Shown: positions 27,701 to 41,308, numbered from the stretch's first letter. The stretch is 64,000 nucleotides of DNA from Hemibagrus wyckioides (GCF_019097595.1 NC_080735.1:14981917-15045916); one strand, 5' to 3'. Numbers and translations: made by a program. Notes: a model not told the origin generated them from the sequence alone.

Positions 27701-30700
27701 AATACCTGAACACTGTTGTGCTTGCAGACTTTAAATATTTCCACACTATTATAACCCAGTGGCCTACTAGCATGAAACCAAGGGAAGTCTTGTTTACTAG
27801 CATACTGCATTGTAGTACACATGCTTGCACCTCAAGGAGACAATCAACTCAACCTTGTATCATTGCTAGAGGGAGGCAAAGAGCAACTAACAACATTAGT
27901 AGTTAAACTTTTCCCACCAGAGGGCACCAGAGAGAAAAGAAGTAAATTGTTTTTCTAGAGCACATTTAAACAAACTTAAACACACTGACTATGCTGCTTT
28001 ACAAAGATTATAAAACAACAAAATTATTCTTAGAAACTGAAAAGTAAATATTATTAAATAGATAGAAAAACAAACAAAAAGCAGAAATGCAAGGGGCACT
28101 TTTAAAGTCAAGTGACAACTGGTTTGAACAATACTGGTCAGCAAATCACTGTTGGGATTTAACTTTGGGTTTGAGTCTATATTTGAGGGGAGCTACATAG
28201 GCCAAAATCGCTTGAGGCGTAGAAAAGGGAATTGAATTTATATGGACTTGAAAGAAGCTCAGCAGCAGCTGATATAGCTGGCTGTAGTAGCATTTCTCTG
28301 ACAGCATTCAGCAAACTAATTTGCAGTGAAAGGGTTAATATAATACCAAGAGGACTAGATAAAGTGACAGTGAACACAGTAGGCTTACGATTAAAAGAAC
28401 ATGCAACCTCAATATTTATTTTATCAATAGAGAACCCATAAGATATATATTGAGATCAAGAGTAGCTCTATTTCTATGCAGAAGGAGACCAAAGGAATCC
28501 AGGACATCACTAAACTCATGGACCATTAGTTTTAATCATTTATCAAACACGAATACTAAAATGACCATCATGTAATGAACCAATATAGGACAGGAAGTCA
28601 GAAAAAAAAATATTATGCCAATGTATTTGTATATTTACATATATGCATACCAGGAACCTTGATGCAACTATATTTGATTTAAAAGGAAAAATTGGTTCAT
28701 TTGTATTATGGCTCTTACCTGACTTTAACAAAGGGGATTTAGGGCATTGCCAGAAAGCTCCTATCAATTTTTACATTGTGAATAAATAGTAAAATTACCA
28801 TTAAGAGTGGCATGAATGTTGTGTTTCTCAATCAGTAAGTAACGAGGACTCTCAGGAAACCATGGCAATATCATTAATTGGACAAATGTTGGGACCACAA
28901 CTAGAGAGAGGAAAAGAGGCCAGTGCTCTTCCTATGGAGAAAAGACATGACATTTTAGTCTATAGCAGAAAAAAGAGTGTGGCATTAATAGTCTATATTT
29001 TAGGAGATTCCGTATGTAGAGGATTTCAAAACATTTGCAAATGAGAAACATGACTTGATGAGCCAAAGTTTTTCAATTCTTGTGATTATTGTGCAAATAG
29101 CATACATAATTTTTGAGATGTATGGAATGGACAGAGTTATCTCTACCTCTGACTGATGGAATCCCTTCTATGTGTAATTGTCTTTCATTTTCTTTTTAAT
29201 TAGAGCTCCAATTAGAACCACCACCGATAGCTACAATCACGCTAGCGTACTAGCACACCACAATCATTGGAAACATACTTAAGAGTTTGCTGGCATTCTA
29301 GCAAATATGCATACTAACATACTTTAATACTAGCATACAATAGTATTAAATATACTAGTATATCACCAACAAACTAGCATACTTGCATGCTAGCATACTA
29401 TATCCAACTACCGCACATTTCCATCCTACAGACCTACACACTAGAATGCCATTTCAGTTAAAATTCCAACTTGACCATCTTTATAAAGCTACAACCATCA
29501 ACCTACCACTGAGAAGCCCCCTTTCTAAGTGTGTATTCTGTTTAATCAGATTTCAGTGCATTTCTTTCTCCATTCAGATTATATTATATTTCTGCATTTA
29601 CCTTTCCCAGGACTTCATGAAGTCCCAGAATTTGAGCAATGAAAACTCCAATACAGATGAAGATACTAGGAACAAGGCCCAGGAAACCACGTAGGTTCTT
29701 TGGAGCGATTTCTCCCAGGAACATGGGCACTACACTAAGAGAGATCCCTGCTCGAGTAGAAAAGGAGAAGAAATTAGTTTCAAACAAAACAGTGAATGTA
29801 TTACAAATCTTATATTTCCATTTGGAAAAATATTGTCAACAGTATTTGTCTAAAAAGAGAAAGTGGATGTATTTATATTCGAAAAATATTACAAAATATT
29901 TGCAAAATGGCATATTTAAGTGCTTAAATAATGTCATAATAGCATCTATATCACGGCATCCCATTCCCTTCTTAGGGAGCTGGGTTACATACGTGAAATG
30001 GTGTAGTTCCCTTTCGAGGGAAGGCTGATGCTATGGGAATGCCAATACCAATGCTGTCACATGCTGGGAGATGTCTGTCCCAGAGGACATGAACGACCCG
30101 GAAGCAGAGCACTAGCACTAGCCCTGTAAGACTGAGGACCCAGGAGTGGGTTCCAGTGCTGAACAAGGTGATTCACCTAGTGGAGTGAGCTGTAATCCTT
30201 AGTGGTGAAGCCACACAGCGTGCTTAATAGGCCTAGGAGATACTACTATCCGGCACAAGATGCTGCTTGGAGACCCGATTTTGTTGTGGCTGCCAAAGCA
30301 GACAAAATGGAAATGACTTGCACCATGTGCACCATTGCACTCATTGCTCAAGCAATGAGCCTAAGTGCTGAGAACCTGAACTGGGCACATCAGGTGCAGT
30401 CTCTCCTGCTCCGTTGACTCGTGGGGTGGACCAGGCAACCGACTTATGGCAGAGCTGTTTCCAGGGTCAGAAACTCCTCAGAGGCTGACTCCATTGGCTC
30501 AAAGGGGGCTTAGAGAAGTCCCTCCAGGACCACTGAGAGGTCCCAGGAGGGAAGACATAGTCTGCAGGAAAGCCTTAGCCGCCTGGGACCACACAGAAAG
30601 TCAGAGACCAGAGAACAGGCACATGAAATGCAGCAGTGGCTGCCACATATACCTCAATGTAGAGGGTGATAGGGCCTCAAATAGGTGTGTATGATGGAAC

Positions 30701-33554
30701 ACTAGCACTGTATTTACAGGGCAGTGAACTAAATCTTAACAATGCTGATTACACCAGAGGTGAATGTTCAATATAGTATCCACCACCTCAAACGCAGAGG
30801 TTCCAAATCTCAGGGTGGGGGTGGAGAATTGCCCCCTGTGCCTGAGAGAGGAAGTTTCTATTAACAGGAATCTCCCAAGGAGCACTGTCCAGAAGGGAAA
30901 TTAAGTCCACAAGCCAGACTCAGGTGGGTCTGCTAGGACCCCAGTGAGCAGAGCTATCGGTGAAAGCATACAGATGGAGCCTCGGCTATTTTTGCACCAT
31001 GGCATCCAACCCCCAAAGGGTTAAAAAGACAAAGCCACATGGTACTGTTGTGGGTTGACTCATCAGAGGCAAACAAAGCCACTTCCACCTGGCGAAAAAT
31101 TACCATATGCATTCCACCACCTGTGGATGGACATGCCATTGCCCAGGGCTCAGCTCCTGCATCAGCAAGAAGCCTGCTTCTTGATCATGCACTCTGGAGT
31201 GTAAAATTGCTTTCAGTGAGAGAAATCCGGTCTCTATCTTAGGCCAGGTCTGGTACATCATAAATTTCGGGAGAAAGTGTTTCAGCACTAGAAACACAGC
31301 CCCCATCTTTAGGCAATGTGTGCCATGAGAGACAGGAGCCCTTCCAAATGCCATGGGCAGGGTGGCCGTCTACAAACACTCCCCAACCCTAAGGGGGGGT
31401 GTCTGTTGAAAGAGTCTTGTGATTATGACCTAAAAGTCATCAAGGCGAGAAACTGGGGTCTGTCCACATAAGAAGGGTATGAAGCTTGTGATTCATAACC
31501 CTTGTGATCCTGACAGGGGTGTCTGTAGGGGTGAAAAACCCCTGCTCCTGAGCCGTAGTTGAAACTCATGATCTCATGTGTAGCAGACCTAAAGAAATAG
31601 CTTTGGCTGCCAACGCCATAAGCCGAGCACCCTCTGCGCCTGGACAGCAGAGAGAAATTGGCCTAGCCAGATGTCCTTTACAGCAGAAAGGATAGAACCC
31701 CCCCCTTTGGGAGACAGATGTGCCTGCATGGTTGAACCCCAAACTATCCACAAGAAGGATGTTATACAAGAGGGAGAAAACACACACTTCTCTGGGTTGA
31801 GCCTATGGCCTAGAGACCTAATGTGGGCAAGCACAGTACGTTAATGTCCAACTGCTATGTCTCAACTGAGACATTCATCTGGATAATTGAGTAGCCTGAG
31901 GTGTACCCTGGGATGCCCTCCATACAGCCTCCATGCACTTTGTGAGAATGAACAATATGACTAGGCAAAAAGGGAGAACCCAGCATCTGTATGCTTTGCC
32001 CCCGAAAACAAAACTATGTGAAGATAGGCATCCTTCTGGTTTATCATCACAAACCACAATGAACTTGAGTGTTACTGTAACATTTCAAACTTGTACATTT
32101 CAGTGTAGAACTCGGAGCATGCAAGTTCACAAATGGGCATAGCCCCCATCCTTCTTGGGAATCAAAAATGTTGTTATAGAGAGAAGTATGCTCTATGGCC
32201 CCTTTCTCAGATGTGAGAGAAGTTCCTCCTGGAGGAATGAATTTGGTAGTGGGCAGCACATCTTCAAAGAAGGAGGATATGAGACGAACCAGATTCTATA
32301 GAATTTTTCCCACAGAATCCATAATATCCTGCGACACACCTAGCAGATGCTTCCATACTGCCAGGTGGTCTGAGAGAGGTCTTTGTTGCTCTTCATTTCT
32401 TTAAAAGAATGGATCCATACTGCTGCAGACTCAGAACTTCTTTGAACCGGCATACTTGGCCACTACAATACTAGCACACTACATCATTGTACCTGAATGT
32501 ATTCCTGTGATGAAGCGACCGATGATGATCATCTCAGGAACGCCAATATGCCTACTAAGGCCCATGAGTCCACCAGCTACAAACACTAGAACTGTACTCT
32601 TTACCAATGTCCCTCTTCTACACAAAAACACAGAAAGGAAAAATACGTCAATAATGTTCATGAAAAATATTACCTGACTGTACAAAATCCTTCTGGAACT
32701 CTAATGTGGGTGAATTATAATTTTAGACATCATCTATATGAGACATAATATGAGACATACAATAAATCTCTAGAACATTGCAGCTTGGTGTAGTACCTTC
32801 CGAATTTGGTGACTAGCATTCCCACAGTAAGGGATCCTACCAATCCACCAATGGCAAAAATGGACACGGTAATGGAGTAAAGCACCGTGATGCTGTCGTT
32901 GCTCAGGCCGCTCCCATTACGCCTTACTGCAGTATGGTTATAGAAGTCCTTTATGTACTGGAAGGAGGTGCAAACAGTACACATGAGAAAATATAAGCTG
33001 CTTTTCATTTTTTATGACATTAGTGCGAGTATTTACAGTCCAATTATAATCAAAGATTTTTCATGTCATTTCTATACATTTAATACAAGTGTTTTCATTC
33101 ATAGTTAATATAGCTTCATAGCATGTAAATATAACGTCATTTATTGTTATTATTATTATTATTTTATTATTTTTTATTTTATTTTATTGTTATTATTATT
33201 TTTATTTTTTTTACACTTGCAGTGCGTGGGCTTTAATTTCCACATTTATTTTCATATTACTTGACTTGAGCTGCTTGAGCTGCTTTGGGCCTCGGCAGGA
33301 CAAAGTAATTCAGTTTATAAAATTATCTAGTATATGCTCTGAGACTGAAGTTTTAATCTGTCATCTGTTCAGAGTAATTAAGGGGCTTCTAAGTAGATAA
33401 AATGAGCAGCCATACAGAGGAAGCACGTGCTACCTTTCACCCTCCCTGCTTTGTAGCAGACATGTGATCTACTCATGTGATCAAGCTAGTGGGCAGTAAG
33501 TGACAAACTGGGAGAAAGTGGAGTTAAGTATCCAATAAAGGTTTATGATCTATC

Positions 33555-33590
<36 letters not shown>

Positions 33591-33647
33591 TGTATGATGA
33601 TTATTATTATTATTGTTATTATTATTAAAGCAAACTCTCTCTCTCCC

Positions 33648-33691
<44 letters not shown>

Positions 33692-35066
33692 GCACCAACA
33701 TACAGTATCTTCTCATTCTCTGTTATTTAAACGACTCATAATTTGATGTGTTAACAGTTAACAGTTTCCCTAAATAATGGATTTTGCATGTAGCACTATA
33801 CAACATACTATTAGTCCACCTTCTCATCAACAGAATTTTACACGAAATAACAAATTCCAAAGAATTTGCTTCACCATGTTATTCAGATGGAACATAACAA
33901 ATAAGATAAGGTTAGGGTCAAGTGTGGGATTAGTGTATTAAAGTTTTCCTTGTGTATTAAAGTATCCTATTCTCCTACAAGTAATAGACAGTCACACTCA
34001 TTCAGTACTGTGTATATCATCTGTTACTCACCTGAGCAGGAGAATTGACTACAGCTAAGTTATAGCCATAGAGCATGGAGCTGCCAAAAGATGAGATCAA
34101 TGCTGCTGCTAGCAGGGTTGAGGTTAAATGCTGTAGAAACAAGACATAATTTGAATTAAATTCCTGGGATAAAAAATCACCGGGAACACAAGTTCATCCA
34201 TCCAAAATTCATAAGTATGAGTTCAAATTACCACAAGTTACCAACACTCCTAATAAAACAATGTTATGAAGGGGCTGTAAATGGTATGACAGCATATTAG
34301 GTATGAGAATAGTGCATTTGAGCTATGGATCAGTCATGATTTCAAATACCAGCATGTCATGGTTGAGATCAGTTGTATCCAAAATCCTATCCTAAAATTT
34401 TAGTCTATGGTTAATTGATTTATTATATTTGAATTGAAGTGTCCACCGAATAGTGAATATCACATGCATGCTGCAAGTGATGGATTACATTCTGACAGTA
34501 ATCCATCTAGCCACATGACTGTATTAGCAAAAGTGTGAGCTACAGTCAAGGCATGTGAGAGTGTGCAGCCATAAGACTTGGAACAAAGTCAGTCTTTGAT
34601 TCAATCTTAAATCTCTCTTAAGTTCTACCAGATTCAGGAGCACTGGCTTTAAATTTTGTAAGGAACACTACTAGGGTGTCATGGTTTAAAAAACAAAACA
34701 AAATAAGTAACATGCATATGGAAATGGCTAGGAGGTGTATCGTCAGTGGCGAAAAAAAGTTCAGCATGAGTGTGAAAAAAGGCACATGATTACAGAGTCT
34801 AAAGAAAGCATTTGTTTGTTTTCTCACAAGAACGTGTCCTGCTTTGCACTGATGCACTAAAACGTTGAACAAAATGTTTTGGTCAGATTTCTGAGCACAC
34901 ATAAAGGGAATCTACAGAAATACTAAATGATATGTTAGTTAAAATATATTATTTACTTTTCCTTTGCTATATATACAAATATGATCGATAATAGATCAGA
35001 ACCCAAAACTGGGTGACTTACCCCTCGAATTGTCCCTTTTGGCTCGTTTAAACCTTCCACCGCCAT
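24771..35066 (-). CDS. slc2a15: Class II facilitative sugar transporter (GLUT15 type), 12 exons, complete
   Basis: Twelve-helix membrane transporter of the SLC2 family; class II members move hexoses such as fructose, and in fish slc2a15 is tied to pigment cells. Coding exons (-): 35022-35066, 34032-34130, 32797-32957, 32493-32617, 29602-29747, 28799-28931, 26861-27048, 26388-26498, 25971-26072, 25795-25870, 25244-25371, 24771-25040. All borders are AG/GT with matching phase, giving 527 residues, usual for the family. The start [15 protein letters not shown] leads into [19 protein letters not shown]. Signatures: [47 protein letters not shown] (class II style), [19 protein letters not shown] and [11 protein letters not shown] and NGSG/NDS glycosylation sites lie in the first outer loop. 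slc2a15 is chosen over slc2a5/9/11 partly from the fgf8 neighbourhood. Confidence 0.85.
27207..27341. repeat. (ATACT)n pentanucleotide array
   Basis: About 27 units of ACTAT with occasional ATGCT variants, in an intron of slc2a15. Confidence 0.9.
29950..32445 (-). mobile_element. Decayed DIRS-like (tyrosine-recombinase) retrotransposon in slc2a15 intron 4
   Basis: On the - strand, broken frames match fish DIRS reverse transcriptase and RNase H. 31875-32060 has [15 protein letters not shown] and TKCMEA. 31570-31834 has [18 protein letters not shown] and then ISLGLLHMR. 30950-31140 has [14 protein letters not shown]. The catalytic Y-D-D box region near 31885 reads NYPDE, so the polymerase is dead. 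GC content is higher than in the flanks. Boundaries are approximate and I did not resolve the recombinase domain. The copy is antisense to nothing: it lies in the same direction as slc2a15 and must be spliced out. Confidence 0.65.
33141..33690. repeat. Cluster of simple repeats in slc2a15 intron 2
   Basis: ATT-rich tract (about 33141-33211), (AAT)n (about 33557-33590), ATT units (about 33599-33628) and a long (CT)n run (about 33637-33689). Confidence 0.9.
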
Positions 35067-36470
35067 TCAGCAATGTATGCACAAATTTACACGCAGAGTA
35101 AAAGTAAATTTTGCTTATTGGAACTGTCTCTAAAGCATTCAGGCTGCGAGCGAGACTACCACCCTGTGTGCAGCACCTCCTCCTTCTCATTCACCTCTCA
35201 TGACTGACTCGTGCATCATCTCCTCAAGAGTGTTCAGCTCTCCACATGCACTAACAGTCCGGTGTCTACTGACTGGCAGTTCCTGAGAATTTATATTATT
35301 GTTTTCACACATGATGGTTAGAAATCCTATAAATTTTACATGGGATTAAATAGCAAAGGCAGAAAATCTGCAACCTTATCTGTGACCTGAAACATTCTTT
35401 ACACATAAGCTGTCCTTTGGCATTGTATGTCTTTTAGTTTACAACTCTTACATTTGACCCCTGACCCTAATTATCAGATGTTACATAACACAATGGAGTG
35501 AACATGGCCGGAAGTTAGTTACAAACCTAAAGGGGCTTATTTGCTAAAAATGCAGGTCTCAAAGTGTTTTTATTTGTCAATTCAATTTGCTAACAATCTT
35601 TACTTAAGAATTATATTTTGTATGGTTTGTCTGTTTATACAGTAGTTATGCTTAAGGTTTTTGACCATCCATCAAACAAGTTCATTCATATCACTTATTA
35701 TTCCTGTTATCAGTGTCATAGTAGCATTGATTTCCTTACCAATATCTCTCATATTTCCTTTTCTCTTAAAGACAAAAAACAAATCAGATGTAATGTTCTT
35801 TAGAAAGACCGAATTCCCTTGTCCTGCAAATTTGTCTGTGAAAGAAAATGTAAATATACAAATTTACCCCTGACTGTCTCATAGCACTGACACTGGAGTC
35901 TCCTTCTACAAATGCTAAATAAACATCCCATTACAGAAAACCTCACTATAGGCACTAATGACTATGTTCTTATCCTGTTTATCTGGAGAATCCGTTATAC
36001 AAAGCCCTGGTAATGGACTGGAATGAGTGAATCATTATATTCATCTACTTTGCTCTGCAGATGCTACTATAGTCAGAGCTGCTGTTATAGCCATGTGGGA
36101 TTTTGAAAATGTAATAGTGCTCTGCTATAAGAATGAAATTAAGCTGATAAATTAATTATATGAAGCAGTGGAATTTTTTCATACCTTTTTCATATCATGG
36201 ATTATAGAACCTGGATAATGTCTAATCCATAATGATGACATGTCTAATCTATACAACTGAAATAAAATAATCATTCTGTTTCACAGCATGTTGGTATTAA
36301 CTCCTGCGTCAACTCATAAGAATGCAAAGTCTAAGCACAAGAACCTCACATGTTCCTCTCCTTCTCCCTCTGTCTCAGTCTTATGACTGTTTTTTTTTTA
36401 TTCATATCATTGAAACATAATGTGGGTAGGGATTAATTTATACCCGTATTGTGACCATTATTCTAATGTG
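35067..36470. other. slc2a15 upstream region
   Basis: Contains the expected 5' UTR and promoter of slc2a15 next to 35067; I see no convincing TATA box. The rest is AT-rich with no supported gene. Confidence 0.5.
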
Positions 36471-37136
36471 ATGTGAAGAGCTGTTTCTCTAGTTAGTAGA
36501 CAAATTCAGCAGTGGCTTTTGGACTCAGTATGAAACAACTTTGCCTTTCACATGAAGGTCACACTTCACATAGGCCATATGACTCTCAGTAAAATGGGAA
36601 TAGAATCAGTATATAGTCCGAAAACCATCAATGACTTTCACACACAACTCTATTCATCGTTTCTCTTTTGGATTTAAAATCCAAAATCACCAAAATCACG
36701 TTTTCTGCCATTTACTTTAATCAATTAACAGTTTCTGTTGTTTTTTATTATATTAACAATGTTTTATATATTTACATTCAATAAAGCAAGTCTTCACTTT
36801 GCCACCTGACAGATCCAGAGTCTACGGATTGCTTGTAAGTTCAGATTTCTGTCTTTGGGAATTTTGTTCTCTGTGTAAGAATGGGTGCCTCTTAATTCTC
36901 TGATTTCCCTTACCTCCAAAAAACATCCTGGTCGATGAACTGATCACTCTAAATTGCTTTCAGATAAATATAGTTTTTTATGACACATGATGCATTTTTT
37001 TGCTCCAGAAAATAAAATAAGAAACAAACAAACACATAAATAAGGCAGATATTGAATGTAGCCAAGTCTACAATAACTACAATTATCTACAATAACTGGT
37101 TTGTTATTTTGTATCTACTTGAATGCATACCTGTAG

Positions 37137-37187
37137 TACACATGTGCTCACACACACAGACACACAGACACACACACACAGACACAA
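37137..37187. repeat. CA-rich imperfect microsatellite
   Basis: CACA runs separated by CAGA units. Confidence 0.8.
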
Positions 37188-37427
37188 AATCACATGCAGG
37201 GATAGCCTGAAAGAACTGAGAAGCCTCTAGCCATGAAGAACATTCGTTTGTACAGAACACATTTCTAGGAACCATTCCTTTAGTAACATGACCTGTGTTT
37301 ATGTTTCATATTTCTTATTCATTACTTCTTTAAACCATGTTATACTTTTCTAAATGACATTTTGCTTATGAACACCAGAGCTACACATTAGCCAAGGGGT
37401 GTACTTTGAAAAGGGTGTTTTACTGAC

Positions 37428-37616
37428 TAGTGCAGCGGTAGCTCAGTAAAAACAACTGATTAGTGGGTCTTGATTTCAAATCCCTGCTCTGTCTCAACTG
37501 TCTCTACTGGGCCCTTGAGCAAGGCCCTTAACCCTCAACCACTCATTTGTGTAAATGAGATAAATCTAAGCTCCTGTGGGTAAGGACATCTGCCAAATGC
37601 CATAAAAGTAAATGTA
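37428..37616 (+). repeat. tRNA-derived SINE
   Basis: The head reads GTGCAGCGGTAGCTCAGTAA (A-box-like) followed by a TTTCAAATCCC B box. The middle carries GGGCCCTTGAGCAAGGCCCT, a hallmark of a widespread fish SINE core. The tail has ATCTGCCAAATGCC and an AT-rich end. It is inserted in copy 1 of the segmental duplication and absent from the paralogous place near 48.0 kb. Confidence 0.75.
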
Positions 37617-38333
37617 TACTATAAATAAGTTCTAGAACATAATTCTCCTGAGTGATCTGGTTGCTGTATAAGCCTGTGAGTATGATCAGCTTTCAGTTTA
37701 TCTGGTCTCAATATAATATGATAGCTTTAAGAGAGAAGACACTTTACATTTAATGACACAGTCAATGCCAAAACCTTAATTTTTATCACTATTTATTTAA
37801 TTATTATAACCAGTACATTGTTGAAATTACTTAATCAAGAAGTAAATTAAAAGTTTCTCAATCTGATATACCAACAAAGCACAAAACACACTATAATACA
37901 CTTGTGCAAGAAGTATAATTAGTCAGTTTAGTTCTGCACTAATTTTTTTTAATTTTTTTTTTTAGAAATGAATAATGAGCACTTGTTAGTGTTGTATTTG
38001 CACCACTGAAGTATGCAGTCATGTGCTGAAACCTGTTTGGTTTTGAAGATTTGCAGAGTGCAGGTTTTTAATCAGATTTTTTTAATCATTCAAGACTTTT
38101 AACTAGTGAACAGATAATGCAAATTACCTGTATCATTGACTGTAATTAAGGTACAATAAAACTGTAGTAAAGAATATATAGTATGCATTTCTAACAATAA
38201 TAAAACAAAAATCCTCATAAGAATGCTTAGGAATACTGATTAATAAAAATCATGTCCATAGACTGATGTAATTCTGATATAACTGAGCAGAATATAACAA
38301 AATAAATGTCATTGGTATTGGAGAAGATTTGAA

Positions 38334-38398
38334 TCCTCAAAAGTTGGCAGGATTGGTGATGCTGACTTTCAGATTAACATCATCCACCTTCTGAAAAA
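38334..38398 (-). pseudogene. Terminal-exon-like remnant, copy 1
   Basis: On the - strand an acceptor (TTTTTTCAG) precedes AAGGTGGATGATGTTAATCT, reading KVDDVNLKVSITNPANF then stop. Related blocks occur at about 48.83 kb (VDDVNLKVSMISPANI, stop) and 45.2 kb (LDDINLKVINPAI, stop). The shared acceptor and stop suggest the last exon of the duplicated gene family, possibly of the galectin unit. No complete gene is attached here. Confidence 0.45.
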
Positions 38399-38639
38399 AA
38401 AGAAGGCATCTCTTAACATTTCTGTTTGTTATAATGCAAATCTAAAACCTATTTAAATTATATATTTTAGTAAATTGTGACTTGATTTTGTAAGGGCTGC
38501 ATTTATAGATTTCCAGTTAAATGTTACATTTAAGAGCAGAATGTAGCTAAACTTTGATAACATTGTCTTGGTTAATTACTGATGTTACCAGGCCTATTGA
38601 GGTCACACTATTCTTGGGTTGACCCTATTTGTTTAGTTT

Positions 38640-40769
38640 TATCTGTTGAGCTTAAACTCCTTTTAGTATTGTTTCTAACAACATTCCCGGCGCGTACCGT
38701 GTGGAGCCCCGCCCCCACCTCAGCTACTTACAGCATACATACCACTTGTCAGACAAACCAAACCAGTTCTGAAACAGGTGAAAACCTGGCCAGCAGAAGC
38801 CATCTCTGCTCTTCAGGGCTGTTTTGAGTGCACTGACTAGGACATGTTTAGGGAGGCTGCAACCAACAGTGAAACCACAGACTTGGAGGAATACACGTCC
38901 TCAGTGACCAGCTACATTGGAAAGTTCATCGATGACGTAACTGTCTCTAAGTCCATCACCACATGCTTAAACCAGAAGCCATGGATGAACCCAAAGGTCT
39001 GTGTGTTGCTAAAATCCATAGACTCTGCTTTCAGAGCTGGAGACAAGGACGCCCTAAGAACAGCACGGGCCAAATTGTCTCGAGCCATCAAAGAGGCAAA
39101 GCCTGCACACTCCCAGAGAATTCACGGCCACTTCCAGAGCAGCGGTGACACTTGGCGCATGTGGCAAGGCATCCAGTCCATCAACAACTACAGGCTAGCT
39201 CCACCTGCCTGTGACAGTGATGCCTCCTTTCCAGATGGACTGAACAGCTTCTATGCTTGGTTTGAGGCACAAAATGACATGACAGTGAGGAAGGCTATCC
39301 CTCCTCCAGAGGACCAGGTACTCTGTCTCACTATGGCAGATGTGAGGAAAACTCTATGCAGAGTTAACCCACGGAAAGCTGCTGGACCAGACAACATTCC
39401 TCGCAAAGTGTAGAGGGAATGTGCAGAACAGCTTGTGGATGTCTTCACTGACATCTTCAATATCTCCCTGAGCAGCGCTGTCATCCCAATCTGCCTAAAG
39501 TCCACCACTATCATCCCCATGCCGAAGAAGTCTCCAGTGTCCTGTCTCAATGCCTACTGTCCTGTTGCACTCACACCCATCATCATGAAGTGCTTTGAGA
39601 GGCTTGTCATAAGAACCTGCTGCCACCATCACTAGACCCCATGCAGTTTGTGTATCATACAAATTGCTCCACAGATGCCATCAGCACAACCCTCCATCTG
39701 GCTGTCACACACCTGGATAATAAAGACATTTATGTACAAATGCTTTTCATAGACTTCAGTTCAGCATTCAACACAATCATTCCTCAGCACCTGATAGAGA
39801 AGCTGAGTCTGCTGGGCACCAACACCTCCCTCTGCAATTGGATCCTGGATTTCCTGACTGGGAGACCTCAGTCAGCCGGATCGTGAACAGCATCTTCAGC
39901 ACCACCACACTGAGCACTGGAGCTCCTCAGGGCTGTGTACTCAGTCCACTGCTGTTCACTCTGCTGACTCATGACTGTGCAGCAATGCACAGCTCCAACC
40001 ACATCATCAAGTTCGCCGATGACACGACCATGGTGGGTCTCATCAGCAAGAATGACGAGTCAGCGTACAGAGAGAAGGTACAGCGGCTAACAGCCTGGTG
40101 TAAAGCTAACAACCTGTATCTGAACGTGGAAAAAATAAAAGAGATGGTTGTTGACTTCAGGAGAGCACAGAATGCCCATTCTCCACTGAACATCGACGCG
40201 TCCAACATGGAGTTCATCAAGAGCACCAAATTCCTTGGTGTTCACCTGGTGGAGGACCTCACCTGGTCACTCAACACCAGCTCCATTACCAAGATAGACC
40301 AGCAGCATCTCTACTCCCTGCGGAGGCTGTGGAAGGCTCATCTTCCTCCTCCCATCCTGACCATCTTCTACAGAGGAACCATTGAGAGCATCCTGAGCAG
40401 CTTCATCACTGCCTGGTTTGGGAACTGCACCGTCTTGGATCACAAGACCCTGCAGCGGATAGTGAGGACAGCTGAACAGATCATCAGAGTCTGTCCTCCC
40501 TCTATTATAGACATTTACTCCACATGCTGCATCCGTAAAGCAAACAGTATTGTGGATGACCCCACACACCCCTCACGCACACTCTTCACCCTTCTGCCAT
40601 CTGGAAAAAGGTACTGAAGCATTCTCACCCACACAACCAGACTATTGAACAGTTTCTTCCCTCAGGCAATCAGGTGTCTCAACAGAGAACTGAACTGAGC
40701 TGGACATGGACACACACCCACACACAACAGAGAACTGTTTTCAACAGAGAACTTAACTGAGCTGGACAC

Positions 40770-40805
<36 letters not shown>

Positions 40806-40990
40806 AACCAAAATAAATTCTGATACTCTTATTCACTGTCCCTAACCTGGCTTCTTCTCCTACTTTGCACTCACTGTCAAACACTGTCCTTTTGCACATA
40901 GTCAGAGCTTTGTGTCTTGTTTGTCTGCACTGTTCTGTCATCCTGTGCACTTATGTTGTATGTTTAGTTTTTTTTTTTTTTAATTGCACC
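38640..40990 (+). mobile_element. CR1/L2/Rex1-group LINE, 5'-truncated, reverse transcriptase region
   Basis: A non-LTR retrotransposon copy on the + strand with several frameshifts and one early stop. In order: an endonuclease-RT linker ([16 protein letters not shown], about 39050); [15 protein letters not shown] then TAG (39411); [16 protein letters not shown] (about 39560); [14 protein letters not shown] with the first catalytic Asp (about 39750); STGAPQGCVLSPLLFTLL (about 39910); the FADD box in IIKFADDTTMVGL (about 40010); and a C-terminal LPSGKRY region. It is among the best preserved of its family in the window. The 3' UTR continues past 40990, is interrupted, and resumes at about 42056. 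Confidence 0.85.
40774..40801. repeat. (CA)n microsatellite in the LINE 3' region
   Basis: Uninterrupted CA run within the duplicated ACAGAGAACT tail of the LINE. Confidence 0.9.
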
Positions 40991-40996
40991 TTGTAG

Positions 40997-41306
40997 TATT
41001 GTCACATCTAGTCCTGATCCTGAATTCCAGAGGGAGCTTTCTCTTGAGTTTTGAAACTCACTTCCGGGTTCCCACATGGACATATAAGCATGGCGCACCC
41101 AGCTTAAGTGCCGTTTCTGCTTTAGTTATAAACGTGCCAAGCCTTGCTTAATTTATTGTGTATGGCCTTGCTTGTTTTCTGGATTATTGCCTTCGTTTTG
41201 CTCCTTTTGGTTTTGGGTTATTTTCCGGTTTTTGATCCTCGCTACATTTCATGACTACTAATGCTTATGGATCCAACACAGTCCGCCTCTGGCGAATCAT
41301 TAGAAG
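40997..41306. mobile_element. Unclassified insertion in the LINE 3' UTR, LTR-like
   Basis: This block separates two halves of the LINE 3' UTR. It starts TGTCACATCTAG and has the T-rich, promoter-like texture of a fish gypsy LTR. AGTAT occurs at its left edge (about 40992) and again at its right edge next to the Tigger insertion, which could be a target duplication. I cannot confirm the class. Confidence 0.35.
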
Positions 41307-41308
41307 TA

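Larger units (their letters stand above)
36480..38590. repeat. Segmental duplicate, copy 1 (also at 47.2-49.0 kb and 44.8-45.5 kb)
   Basis: Matches 47200-49020 over most of its length, for example TTTCACATGAAGGTCACACTT at the left (36547 and 47281) and GATCAGCTTTCAGTTTATCT (about 37685 and 48105). It ends in the same small exon-like block at about 38330-38400. A SINE at 37.4-37.6 kb is present here only. Confidence 0.8.
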
